The position numbers were made by a program, and so were the translations under genes. Below, piece after piece: positions 6,704 through 15,155 of a stretch of 64,000 nt of DNA; within the stretch, counting starts at the first letter, position 1, and each line of letters starts with the position of its first letter. The stretch comes from Lachnospiraceae bacterium (GTDB lineage: Bacteria; Bacillota; Clostridia; Lachnospirales; Lachnospiraceae). Below the pieces are notes generated by a model. It had not been told where the DNA came from, made no database searches, and saw only the letters and a list, made by a program, of their open reading frames with translations. The stretch lies in the NCBI GenBank assembly GCA_022767285.1, contig JALENY010000017.1:1-64000 (forward strand). The letters are read 5' to 3'.

Positions 6704-7471
6704 ATGAAATGTGTTGATTTAAACTGTGATCTGGGCGAAAGTTTCGGAAATTATAAAATAGGGATGGATGAGGAAGTGATTCCGCTGATTACTTCGGCCA
6801 ATGTGGCCTGCGGATATCATGCATCGGATCCGGTAGTCATGATGAAAACCATTCAAATGGCTGCGGAAAACGGTATAGGGATCGGGGCTCATCCTGGATT
6901 TCCGGATCTGATGGGATTCGGAAGAAGAAATATGAATATCAGTACAAAAGAGGCATATGCCTATGTGATGTATCAGCTGGGCGCATTAGATGCCTTTTGC
7001 AAAAAATACGGTGTAAAAATGCAGCATGTAAAACCCCACGGCGCTTTGTACAATATGGCCGGAAAAGATTATTCCCTGGCCAGGGCTGTCTGCGAGGCGG
7101 TATACGATTTTGACCATGATCTGATCCTGCTGGGATTGACCGGAAGTGAATTGATCCATGCTTCCGAAGCAGTTGGTCTTAAGCATGCCAATGAATTTTT
7201 TGCGGACAGAGCTTATGAAGAAGACGGATCCCTGGTTGCAAGAAGCAAGGCTGGCTCCATGATTACGGACGAGGCAGAAGCTCTTGAACGGGTCATCAAA
7301 GTAGTAAAAGAAGGTACCGTGACAAGCATTACCGGAAAAGAGATTTCCCTGGACATTAATTCCATCTGTGTACATGGAGACGGGGAAAAAGCACTGGCGT
7401 TTGTAAAGCTGATCGGTGAACGTCTCAGAAAAGAGAATATATCCGTCCAAGCCTTACATAAATTTATTTAA
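6704..7471 (+). CDS. pxpA: 5-oxoprolinase subunit PxpA (LamB/YcsF family)
   Basis: A 255-residue LamB/YcsF protein. The start VDLNCDLGESFGNYKIG, then SANVACGYHASDP, GAHPGFPDLMGFGRR, VKPHGALYN and the C-terminal ICVHGD are all diagnostic. PxpA is the hydrolytic subunit of the bacterial 5-oxoprolinase and acts with PxpB and PxpC. Its separation from pxpBC by the biotin genes and ycsI differs from the E. coli order, but all genes run in one direction without a terminator. Cytoplasmic. Confidence 0.94.
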   Translation: MKCVDLNCDLGESFGNYKIGMDEEVIPLITSANVACGYHASDPVVMMKTIQMAAENGIGIGAHPGFPDLMGFGRRNMNISTKEAYAYVMYQLGALDAFCKKYGVKMQHVKPHGALYNMAGKDYSLARAVCEAVYDFDHDLILLGLTGSELIHASEAVGLKHANEFFADRAYEEDGSLVARSKAGSMITDEAEALERVIKVVKEGTVTSITGKEISLDINSICVHGDGEKALAFVKLIGERLRKENISVQALHKFI

Positions 7472-7499
7472 AGCATAAGAAAATGCAGGAGGAGGGCTT

Positions 7500-8741
7500 A
7501 TGAAGAAATTCGTAGAAAAACTCAAAAATATTGGTCCAGGCGCTTTGGTTGCAGCTGCCTTTATCGGACCGGGAACGGTAACAACCTGTACAAAATCAGG
7601 TGCAAACAGTGGCTATACCTTATTGTGGGCTATGCTGTTTTCAACCATCGCAACCATCGTGTTCCAGGAGATGGCAGCAAGACTTGGTATTGTTACACAA
7701 AAAGGGCTGGGCGAAAACATCCGCGAACGAATTGTCAATCCGATATTAAAAACAATAGCGATCATTATTGTAATTATCGCAATTTTTGTTGGTAACTGTG
7801 CTTATGAGACCGGAAATATCACCGGAGGTATTCTGGGACTGCAGGTTATGTTACCGACGATTCCTACCTGGGTCGTGGTCGTTGTAGTTTCACTTCTTGC
7901 CATATTCCTGCTCTGGAGCGGCAACTATAAGAGAATAGAGAAAGTTTTGACGGCGATTGTAATTATCATGTCTGTTGTGTTTATAGTTACAGCGATTGCA
8001 TCTTCTCCTGACTGGGGTGCAGTGATCAAGGGACTTTTTGTTCCGTCCATGGGTGAAAATGACCTGATGACGGTCGTTGGACTGATCGGAACCACTGTTG
8101 TTCCCTACAACTTGTTCCTTCATGCATCCTCCTCTTCTGAAAGATGGAAGAGCGGAAAAAAAGAAGATATTGTCAATGCGCGTATTGATACCGCACTCTC
8201 AATCGGTTTAGGCGGTCTGGTATCCATGGCAATTATCATTGCCGCTTCCGCAAACTTATACGGAACAGGCGCTGAGATTGCAAACGGCGCGGATATGGCA
8301 AAAGCGGTTGAACCGATTCTCGGCTCATGGGCAAAATATTTTATTGCGATCGGTCTTCTGGCAGCCGGATTTACTTCAGCGATCACAGCTCCTCTGGCAG
8401 CTGCTTTTGCTACAACCGGAGCCCTTGGCATGGGAAAAGATATGAAGTCCATGAAATTCAAAGGTGTATGGCTTGCTGTTATTTTAGTTGGAGCGGTTAT
8501 TGCCATCGCACTCGGAAGCAGCCCAACCGAACTGATTCTTGTGGCTCAGGCTGCAAATGCAATTATTCTTCCGCTGATCGCATTCTTCGTAATTTACTGT
8601 GTAAATTCGAAGAGTATGAAAGAATTCAAAAACGGCATTTTCAGTAATGTACTCGGTGTTGTGATCATCATTGTTTGCTGCTTCATCTGTTATCGGAACT
8701 TCTCAAGCTTCCTGACCTCTCTGGCAGCTCTGATTGGATAA
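7500..8741 (+). CDS. Nramp-family transporter lacking canonical metal-binding motifs (YcsG-like)
   Basis: A 413-residue protein with about 11 hydrophobic segments that aligns along its length with Nramp/SLC11 proteins. The two metal-coordinating motifs are altered: the TM1 DPGN is GPGT (residues 23-26) and the TM6 MPH is VPY (201-203, in TTVVPYNLFLH). Loss of the Asp, Asn, Met and His ligands argues against divalent metal transport. It matches B. subtilis YcsG in its location beside ycsF/ycsI/kip genes, so it may import 5-oxoproline or another small substrate. A strong GGAGGAGGG precedes the ATG. The family is certain, the substrate inferred. Confidence 0.85.
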   Translation: MKKFVEKLKNIGPGALVAAAFIGPGTVTTCTKSGANSGYTLLWAMLFSTIATIVFQEMAARLGIVTQKGLGENIRERIVNPILKTIAIIIVIIAIFVGNCAYETGNITGGILGLQVMLPTIPTWVVVVVVSLLAIFLLWSGNYKRIEKVLTAIVIIMSVVFIVTAIASSPDWGAVIKGLFVPSMGENDLMTVVGLIGTTVVPYNLFLHASSSSERWKSGKKEDIVNARIDTALSIGLGGLVSMAIIIAASANLYGTGAEIANGADMAKAVEPILGSWAKYFIAIGLLAAGFTSAITAPLAAAFATTGALGMGKDMKSMKFKGVWLAVILVGAVIAIALGSSPTELILVAQAANAIILPLIAFFVIYCVNSKSMKEFKNGIFSNVLGVVIIIVCCFICYRNFSSFLTSLAALIG

Positions 8742-8766
8742 TAAACGGATGGATGTGTAAAATAAG

Positions 8767-9492
8767 ATGACAAAAGAAATTCTATTTATATTGATTTTGA
8801 TTGTATCAAACATTATACAGACAATCACCGGTTTTGCCGGCGGCCCTCTTGCGATGCCGCCGGCAATCGCTCTGCTGGGGATTTCGGATGCCAAAGCAGC
8901 CATAACTCTGATTTTCTGGTTTTCTACCCTGATTGTGACATTTCAGAATCTGAAATATATCAATTGGAAAAAACTGGGGATCATACTGTTTTTTATGGCA
9001 ATTGGTGTAGTTTTCGGGCTGTGGATCTACGATTACTGCCCGGTGCAGTATCTGATGCTTTTGTATGGAATCGTGGTTGTGCTGATCGGACTGAAAAAAC
9101 TGCTGATAAAACAGACAAGAGAGCTTCCGGTTCCGGTTACCTATCTGGCTCTTTTTGCCGCAGGAGCCATGCAGGCCATGTTCACTTCCGGCGGCCCGTT
9201 TCTGGTAATATATGCGACAGCGGCCATGAAAGACAAAAAAGAGTTCCGTGCAACAGTGTCCTCTATCTGGACTGTGCTGAATATTTTCCTGTGTTTTCAG
9301 ATGTACCGCCGCGGAATGTATACACCTTATGTGAATCGCCTTGTGCTGCTCACTATGATTCCGGTCTTTGGTGCTATTTTTGTGGGAAATAAAATCAGCA
9401 AAAAGCTGAATCAGGCAGCGTTTTTGAAATTGGTGTACATATTGCTGATGATTTCGGGAGGTATCCTTATTGTAAATTATTTTACGGCTTAA
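8767..9492 (+). CDS. TSUP (TauE/SafE) family membrane transporter
   Basis: A 241-residue protein with about 8 hydrophobic helices and the TauE/SafE pattern TGFAGGPLAMPPAIALLG near the N-terminus and GAMQAMFTSGGPFLVIY in the second half, reflecting the family's internal repeat. Members move sulfite, sulfoacetate or other organic anions across the inner membrane. It starts 25 bp after the Nramp-like gene, and a very strong terminator follows, so it closes the pxp operon. Its substrate may be an anion linked to 5-oxoproline metabolism, but nothing in the sequence fixes this. The ribosome site is weak. Confidence 0.85.
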   Translation: MTKEILFILILIVSNIIQTITGFAGGPLAMPPAIALLGISDAKAAITLIFWFSTLIVTFQNLKYINWKKLGIILFFMAIGVVFGLWIYDYCPVQYLMLLYGIVVVLIGLKKLLIKQTRELPVPVTYLALFAAGAMQAMFTSGGPFLVIYATAAMKDKKEFRATVSSIWTVLNIFLCFQMYRRGMYTPYVNRLVLLTMIPVFGAIFVGNKISKKLNQAAFLKLVYILLMISGGILIVNYFTA

Positions 9493-9508
9493 TTTTATGC
9501 GATGAGGG

Positions 9509-9556
9509 AAAGCAGCCGTCCTGCGATTTTGATGGAATCGCAGGACGGCTGCTTTT
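9509..9556 (+). terminator. Strong intrinsic terminator of the pxp operon
   Basis: A 20-bp perfect stem (9509-9528 with 9536-9555, core GCAGCCGTCCTGCGATT) with a 7-nt loop ends in TTTT. It follows the TSUP gene stop by 16 bp. Confidence 0.9.
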
Positions 9557-9663
9557 CCGGATTGAGTACAAACCCATGGATACAGCACATATGCCTGCAT
9601 TATCGCAGGGCGTAAGGCGTGCGTCCGATACATTTAATTTGAAGGAGTAGTGGAAGGTGCGGA

Positions 9664-9692
9664 TTGACGAAAAACGGATGACACGATAAAAT
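9664..9692 (+). promoter_or_regulatory. Promoter for the amidohydrolase gene, with a long leader
   Basis: TTGACG (9664-9669) and TAAAAT (9687-9692) are 17 bp apart. The resulting leader would be about 180 nt and contains a hairpin at 9781-9807 (CCGCTGAT/ATCAGCGG plus inner CC/GG with one bulged A). The 386-bp gap between the TSUP gene and the amidohydrolase holds the operon terminator, this promoter and the hairpin; I see no gene in it. Confidence 0.55.
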
Positions 9693-9878
9693 AGAGATGC
9701 ATGTTAATAATTTATGAGATAAAAAAAGTAAAGTCCATATCCCACATGAATGAGGTATTGGTGAAAAAGAGAATATACATCCGCTGATCCGCTTCAGGAA
9801 TCAGCGGGGTATGCTGCGACCGGATGATTGCAGAATCAAGTGGATAAAATAATGAAAGACGATAAGGAGGATATATCG

Positions 9879-10688
9879 ATGATAATCGATTTTCATACAC
9901 ATATATTTCCGGACAAAGTAGCCCCGAAAGCCATTGCCAAACTGGCTGACTGCATACATATGGAACCAACTCACAATGGTACTTACGACGGTCTGCTTCG
10001 TTCCACTGAGAATGCAGGGATCGACATCAGTGTCGTTCTGCCGGTGGTGACCGCTCCCCATCAGTTTGACTCGGTGATACGCTTTGCCGAGCAGGTTAAT
10101 GAAAAATTCTATCAAAATGGAAAGCGCGGACTCTTTTCTCTGGCCGGAATCCATCCGGATTCCGATAACTATGCGGATCAGCTGAAACTGATAAAATCCT
10201 TAGGCTTTCCCGGACTTAAAATTCATCCGGATTACCAGGGCAGAGAATTTAACGACATCCGGTACAAACGGATTCTGGATAAAGCATCTGAGCTTGGGCT
10301 CTTTGTACTGACCCATGCCGGATTTGATGTATACTCTCCGGACAAGATCCACTGTACTGTGGCAATGATCATGGAAGTTCTGGAAGATGTGGCTCCTGAA
10401 CGACTGGTATTAGCTCATATGGGGAATAATATGTTCTATGATTCTGTGGAAGCCATGCTGCTGGGAGAAAAAGTATATATTGACACTTCTTATTCTATTG
10501 CCCATGTGGCGCCTGAGCGCCTGCTCCGGATGATCCGGAAGCATGGTGCCGACAAAGTATTGTTTGCCTCCGATGCACCCTGGTCTGACCAGAAGAAGGA
10601 TGTGGAGATATTGAAAAGCCTTGGCTTAAATGACAATGAATTTGCCCGGATATGCCACGAAAATGCACTGAAATTGTTGGATTTATAA
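9879..10688 (+). CDS. Amidohydrolase family protein (metal-dependent TIM-barrel hydrolase)
   Basis: A 269-residue TIM-barrel amidohydrolase. Candidate metal ligands are the N-terminal HTH (H6, H8 in DFHTHIFPDK), the histidine of LTHAGFD (about 147), the histidine of LAHMGNN (about 187) and the aspartate of FASDAPW (about 231). KIHPDYQG matches the Amidohydro_2 group of decarboxylases and lactonases. A longer frame adds 17 residues, but AAGGAGG 8 nt before this ATG and the start MIIDFHTH decide the start. It stands alone after its own promoter, 99 bp ahead of an ABC exporter pair. The substrate is unknown. Confidence 0.85.
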   Translation: MIIDFHTHIFPDKVAPKAIAKLADCIHMEPTHNGTYDGLLRSTENAGIDISVVLPVVTAPHQFDSVIRFAEQVNEKFYQNGKRGLFSLAGIHPDSDNYADQLKLIKSLGFPGLKIHPDYQGREFNDIRYKRILDKASELGLFVLTHAGFDVYSPDKIHCTVAMIMEVLEDVAPERLVLAHMGNNMFYDSVEAMLLGEKVYIDTSYSIAHVAPERLLRMIRKHGADKVLFASDAPWSDQKKDVEILKSLGLNDNEFARICHENALKLLDL

Positions 10689-10787
10689 TAGCGGAACCTC
10701 ATTCCCGGGATACGCAGGCTGCCAGGTATCACATTTTGAATCAAGACAGAGCCGGTCCATGGGAATGATGATAAATAACAGGAGAAG

Positions 10788-12584
10788 ATGATGAAAACTC
10801 TACTTCCATATCTCAGACAGTATAAAAAGGAAACCATACTTGCTCCGCTGTTCAAACTGCTGGAAGCTTCATTTGAATTGCTGGTGCCTCTCGTTATGGC
10901 AAAAATTATCGATGTGGGTATTGCGAACCGTGACAAAAAATATGTTATGCTTATGTGCCTTTTGATGGTGAGTCTGGGCGTTGTGGGCATGATCTGTTCC
11001 TTTACCGCACAGTTCTTTTCTGCTAAGGCAGCAGTGGGCGTATCCACAAAATTGCGTCACGCGCTGTTTGCTCATATTCAGAGTTTTTCTTTCACGGAGC
11101 TGGATACCATGGGAACCTCCACATTGATCACACGTATGACCAGCGATGTGAATCAGGTGCAGAATGGCGTGAATATGACTCTGCGCCTGTTTCTGCGTTC
11201 CCCCTGCGTGGTGTTCGGAGCCATGATCATGGCTTTTACCATTGATTTTAAGTCGGCACTTGTTTTTGTGGGCACCATTCCGCTTTTGTCACTGGTGGTA
11301 TTTGGAATTATGGCAATCACGATGCCGCTGTATAAAAAGGCTCAGTCCGGTCTGGACCGGGTCCTGAGTGTGACCAGAGAAAATCTGACTGGTGTGCGGG
11401 TTATCCGGGCTTTTAACAAAGAGCCGGAAGAGAGGATCCGTTTTGAGGAGAACAATCGGGCGCTGACTGTCATGCAGAAAAAAGTAGGAAAAATTTCCGG
11501 CCTGATGAATCCCATTACCTACGTGATCGTAAATGCAGCTACCGTTCTTCTGATCTGGCAGGGGGCTTTTCGTGTAGATACGGGAGTTATCACCCAGGGT
11601 GAGCTGATCGCTCTGGTCAACTATATGTCTCAGATACTGGTGGAACTGGTCAAACTGGCAAATCTGATCGTGACGATCACCAAGGCGCTGGCATCGGCAA
11701 ATCGTGTGGACAGCATCATGGAACTTGAGACCAGTATGCCGGATACGGCAGCAGCGGAAAGCCGAAAAGAAGATACTATAGTTATTGAGACAGACCCGCT
11801 GGAAAAACGGACGGGAAATCAGCAAAACAATGCACCTGCGGATGAAGCAGTCCGGTTTGATCATGTGAGCCTGACATACAAAAATGCCGGAGAGGAGTCC
11901 CTGACGGATATCGATTTCTCTGTAAAAAGAGGCGAAACCATTGGTATTATCGGCGGAACCGGATCCGGAAAATCTTCTTTAGTCAATCTGATTCCCCGCT
12001 TTTACGATGCCACAAACGGGCGGGTGATTATCAATGGAGTGGATGTTAAGGATTATCCGCTGCATAGCCTGCGGGATAAAGTAGGAGTGGTTCTGCAGAA
12101 AGCTACTCTTTTTAAAGGTACCATCCGGGAAAATCTGCTGTGGGGCAATAAGAACGCTTCGGATGAACTTTTGAACGAAGCCCTGGAAATTTCTCAGGCA
12201 AAAGAGTTTGTGGAGAAAAAAGAAGACGGATTAATGACCCAGGTGGCTCAGGGAGGAAAGAATCTGTCCGGCGGCCAGCGGCAGCGTCTCACCATAGCCC
12301 GTGCCCTTGTGAAAAAACCGGATATCCTGATTCTGGATGACAGCGCATCGGCATTGGATTTTGCCACGGATGCAAAGTTGCGCAAAGCCATCCGTGAAAT
12401 GGATGGGAATATGACGGTGTTTATTGTGTCCCAGCGAACCTCATCGATCATGTACGCGGACCGCATCGTTGTGTTGGATGACGGAAAAGTGGCCGGTATG
12501 GGAACCCACGGGGAACTGCTGAAAACCTGTGCGGTTTACCAGGAAATCTATCAGTCACAATTTAAAAAGGCAAAGGAGGCGTGA
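10788..12584 (+). CDS. ABC exporter half-transporter, degenerate-site subunit
   Basis: A 598-residue protein with an N-terminal six-helix membrane domain and a C-terminal nucleotide-binding domain. The NBD has Walker A GGTGSGKSS (about 389) and signature LSGGQRQ (about 492), but the Walker B end is LILDDSAS, with Asp in place of the catalytic Glu, and the H-loop is VSQRTSS, with Gln in place of His. This is the noncanonical half seen in heterodimeric exporters such as BmrCD and LmrCD. A variable, charged linker of about 40 residues precedes the NBD. It is translationally close to the next gene (AAAGGAGG inside its 3' end). Exported substrate unknown: drug, lipid or peptide. Confidence 0.92.
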   Translation: MMKTLLPYLRQYKKETILAPLFKLLEASFELLVPLVMAKIIDVGIANRDKKYVMLMCLLMVSLGVVGMICSFTAQFFSAKAAVGVSTKLRHALFAHIQSFSFTELDTMGTSTLITRMTSDVNQVQNGVNMTLRLFLRSPCVVFGAMIMAFTIDFKSALVFVGTIPLLSLVVFGIMAITMPLYKKAQSGLDRVLSVTRENLTGVRVIRAFNKEPEERIRFEENNRALTVMQKKVGKISGLMNPITYVIVNAATVLLIWQGAFRVDTGVITQGELIALVNYMSQILVELVKLANLIVTITKALASANRVDSIMELETSMPDTAAAESRKEDTIVIETDPLEKRTGNQQNNAPADEAVRFDHVSLTYKNAGEESLTDIDFSVKRGETIGIIGGTGSGKSSLVNLIPRFYDATNGRVIINGVDVKDYPLHSLRDKVGVVLQKATLFKGTIRENLLWGNKNASDELLNEALEISQAKEFVEKKEDGLMTQVAQGGKNLSGGQRQRLTIARALVKKPDILILDDSASALDFATDAKLRKAIREMDGNMTVFIVSQRTSSIMYADRIVVLDDGKVAGMGTHGELLKTCAVYQEIYQSQFKKAKEA

Positions 12585-12586
12585 CC

Positions 12587-14341
12587 ATGGAGAAGAACAA
12601 AAAGCAGAAACAAAAAGCGACCATGGGCAAAGTACTCTGTGCAATTCGTCCCTACTGGCCATTTGTGCTTTTGTCTATATTGGCCGCAGCTGTGACGGTG
12701 ATCGGAACTCTTTATGTACCGATTGTCATCGGCGATGCGCTTGACTATATCATTGCCCGGGGACAGGTGGATTTTGCCTATGTGAGCCGCAAACTGATAA
12801 CGATTGTCGTTGTGGTGCTGATCACGGCGCTGTCTCAGTGGATTATGAATACCAGCAACAATCGGATTGCCTACAATACCGTTCGTGATATCCGAAACCA
12901 GGCATTTCAGAAAATCGAAATCCTTCCGCTGAAATACATCGATTCCCATTCCTATGGCGAAATCGTCAGCCGTGTCATCGCGGATGTGGATCAGTTTTCC
13001 GACGGCCTGCTGATGGGATTTACGCAGTTTTTTACCGGTGTTCTGACGATTGTGGGAACCCTTGGGTTTATGCTGGTAAATAATGTTGCGATCACTCTTG
13101 TGGTGGTACTGGTTACACCGCTTTCCTTTTTTGTGGCCGGATTTATCGCGAAGAAAACATATATCATGTTTAAAAAACAGTCGGAGACGAGAGGAGAACA
13201 GACTGCACTCATTGAGGAAATGATCGGAAACCAGAAGGTAGTTCAGGCATTTAATTATGAGGACGATGCGCTGGAACGATTTGACGAAATCAACGAGAAA
13301 CTGGCGGATTGCTCCTTGAAGGCCGTATTCTTTTCCTCTCTGACGAATCCGTCTACGAGATTTGTAAACAGTCTGGCTTATACCGGTGTGGGTCTGGTGG
13401 GAGCTCTTTCTGTGATCGGAGGAAGGCTTACGGTTGGGCAGCTGTCCTGTTTCCTCAGCTATGCCAATCAGTATACAAAACCCTTTAATGAAATTTCCGG
13501 TGTGGTGACGGAACTGCAGAACGCACTGGCCTGTGCAGCGCGGATTTTCGAGCTGATTGAGGAAGAACCCCAGGTTCCGGAACCGGAACATGCAATAATA
13601 CTGGAACATCCGGAGGGAAATGTCAACCTGACCCACGTATATTTTTCCTATTCTCCTGAGACAAAATTGGTTCAGGACTTTAACCTTGCAGTAAAACCGG
13701 GACAGCGTGTTGCCATTGTTGGTCCAACAGGCTGCGGAAAAACAACGATCATTAATCTGCTGATGCGTTTTTATGATGTGGATAAGGGCAGTATTTCTGT
13801 GGATGGTTTGGATATCCGGGAAGTAACGAGAAGGAGCCTTCGCGGTTCCTACGGAATGGTTCTTCAGGAGACCTGGCTGAAAACCGGCACGATCCGTGAC
13901 AATATCATCATGGGTAAACCGAATGCCACGGAGGAGGAAATTGTGGCTGCAGCAAAGGCATCCCATGCGCACAGTTTTATCAAGCGTCTGCCCAAGGGCT
14001 ACGATACGGTCATCACCGAAGAGGGAGGCGGTCTCTCTCAGGGCCAAAAACAGCTTCTTTGCATCACCCGGGTCATGCTGTGCCTGCCTCCTATGCTGAT
14101 TCTTGATGAGGCGACGTCTTCCATTGATACCCGAACGGAAATGCATATTCAGGAGGCTTTTGCAAGAATGATGAAGGGGAGGACCAGTTTTATTGTTGCG
14201 CATCGGCTGTCTACGATTCAGGAAGCGGATGTGATTCTGGTCATGAACAACGGAAATATCATCGAGCAGGGAAATCACAGGGAACTTCTGGAGAAAAATG
14301 GATTTTATGCGAATTTGTATAACAGTCAGTTCATGCAGTAG
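12587..14341 (+). CDS. ABC exporter half-transporter, canonical subunit
   Basis: A 584-residue partner of the preceding gene. The NBD is canonical: Walker A GPTGCGKTT (about 378), signature LSQGQKQ (about 483), Walker B LILDEATSS with the catalytic Glu, and H-loop VAHRLST. With the degenerate subunit upstream it forms a heterodimer with one fully active ATP site. The ATG lies 7 nt after AAAGGAGG; a GTG 6 nt earlier would be too close. The stop of the first gene and this start are 2 bp apart. A strong bidirectional terminator follows. Confidence 0.93.
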   Translation: MEKNKKQKQKATMGKVLCAIRPYWPFVLLSILAAAVTVIGTLYVPIVIGDALDYIIARGQVDFAYVSRKLITIVVVVLITALSQWIMNTSNNRIAYNTVRDIRNQAFQKIEILPLKYIDSHSYGEIVSRVIADVDQFSDGLLMGFTQFFTGVLTIVGTLGFMLVNNVAITLVVVLVTPLSFFVAGFIAKKTYIMFKKQSETRGEQTALIEEMIGNQKVVQAFNYEDDALERFDEINEKLADCSLKAVFFSSLTNPSTRFVNSLAYTGVGLVGALSVIGGRLTVGQLSCFLSYANQYTKPFNEISGVVTELQNALACAARIFELIEEEPQVPEPEHAIILEHPEGNVNLTHVYFSYSPETKLVQDFNLAVKPGQRVAIVGPTGCGKTTIINLLMRFYDVDKGSISVDGLDIREVTRRSLRGSYGMVLQETWLKTGTIRDNIIMGKPNATEEEIVAAAKASHAHSFIKRLPKGYDTVITEEGGGLSQGQKQLLCITRVMLCLPPMLILDEATSSIDTRTEMHIQEAFARMMKGRTSFIVAHRLSTIQEADVILVMNNGNIIEQGNHRELLEKNGFYANLYNSQFMQ

Positions 14342-14362
14342 CATAGTTTTCATAAACAAGCA

Positions 14363-14400
14363 AAAAACTGCTTCAAATCCTGGATTTGAAGCAGTTTTTT
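14363..14400. terminator. Bidirectional terminator between convergent genes
   Basis: AAAAACTGCTTCAAATCC pairs perfectly with the right arm at 14382-14399. The A-run on the left and T-run on the right allow it to end both the ABC operon and the convergent membrane-protein gene. Confidence 0.85.
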
Positions 14401-14443
14401 TGATTATCGCTATATCATTTTTGATTTTGCCTGATCATTTGAT

Positions 14444-14974
14444 TTATTGATCGGAATCTGCCGACTCTTCTTTCTTCAGTTCTTCAGTGACAGGTACCAC
14501 TGGTTTATCCGATTTTTCATTTGCAATGACGGACTCGATTTCTTCTTTATCCATCTTTTCCGGTACGTATTTCGGCTCTACGATGGGACGGCGCTCACCA
14601 CTGTAGCCTTTTCGGTTATTCCATTCACCACGGCGTTTTGCTGCTTTTTCCAGTGCCCGTTCTTCAATGCGCCGGTTGCGGCGATTGATTCGTATGGTAA
14701 CGATCGTGTAGCGGATGATCCGGATAATGAACAGTATGATCAGCGTAGCTGCACACAGACACAGCAGCGGTTTTCGTTGGGTTACGAAAGCAAGGCATCC
14801 TATGGCTATGACAGCCAGAATAAAAAATGTTCGGAGCGTGTTGACCACCTTATTTGAAAAGAATAAAACAAAAATGAAAATGACAGCAGCGATACATGCT
14901 GTAATAAGATGCTCAGTAAACAGATATTTTACGTATTCAGGCATGGATTTCAGTAAGTTAAAAAGTTCCAGCAT
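14444..14974 (-). CDS. Membrane protein of unknown function with a charged C-terminal tail
   Basis: A 176-residue protein I do not recognise. It has about three hydrophobic segments in the first 95 residues (ACIAAVIFIFVLFF, TFFILAVIAIGCLAFV, LCLCAATLIILFIIRII), then an Arg-rich juxtamembrane stretch (RINRRNRRIEERALEKAAKRR) and a long acidic, Lys/Glu-rich tail. By the positive-inside rule the tail is probably cytoplasmic. It is a single gene facing the ABC exporter, with a GGAGGTAA-type site before the ATG. It may be a conserved Lachnospiraceae protein; no function can be offered. Confidence 0.7.
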   Translation of the reverse strand: MLELFNLLKSMPEYVKYLFTEHLITACIAAVIFIFVLFFSNKVVNTLRTFFILAVIAIGCLAFVTQRKPLLCLCAATLIILFIIRIIRYTIVTIRINRRNRRIEERALEKAAKRRGEWNNRKGYSGERRPIVEPKYVPEKMDKEEIESVIANEKSDKPVVPVTEELKKEESADSDQ

Positions 14975-15017
14975 AATTATTTACCTCCCTATTTAGCACT
15001 ATCCTACCATAAAACCC

Positions 15018-15046
15018 TTTAAAAATCCAGAAAAATATGATATGAT
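15018..15046 (+). promoter_or_regulatory. Possible glnS promoter
   Basis: TTTAAA (15018-15023) and TATGAT (15041-15046) have a 17-bp spacer. ATGATACC (15042-15049) is repeated inverted at 15072-15079 and overlaps the -10 box, which could be an operator. The leader is too short and lacks the sequences needed for a T-box. Confidence 0.35.
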
Positions 15047-15155
15047 ACCAAAAAGTGCGTAACAATCCGCAGGTATCATAGGATAATACCTTAGTATATC
15101 GTCCGAATGGCCTGAAATAAGAATGCCTTTTTAGTTTTTTGTGAGGAGGAATACC

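Noticed and set aside
12551-14359. A 602-codon open frame on the minus strand
   Set aside because: It lies wholly antisense to the canonical ABC exporter gene, has low-complexity His/Arg-rich translation and no recognisable domain or ribosome site. It is a codon-bias shadow.
15047-15155. T-box or other riboswitch before glnS
   Set aside because: The leader is only about 100 nt and lacks the T-box sequence, specifier hairpin and terminator.
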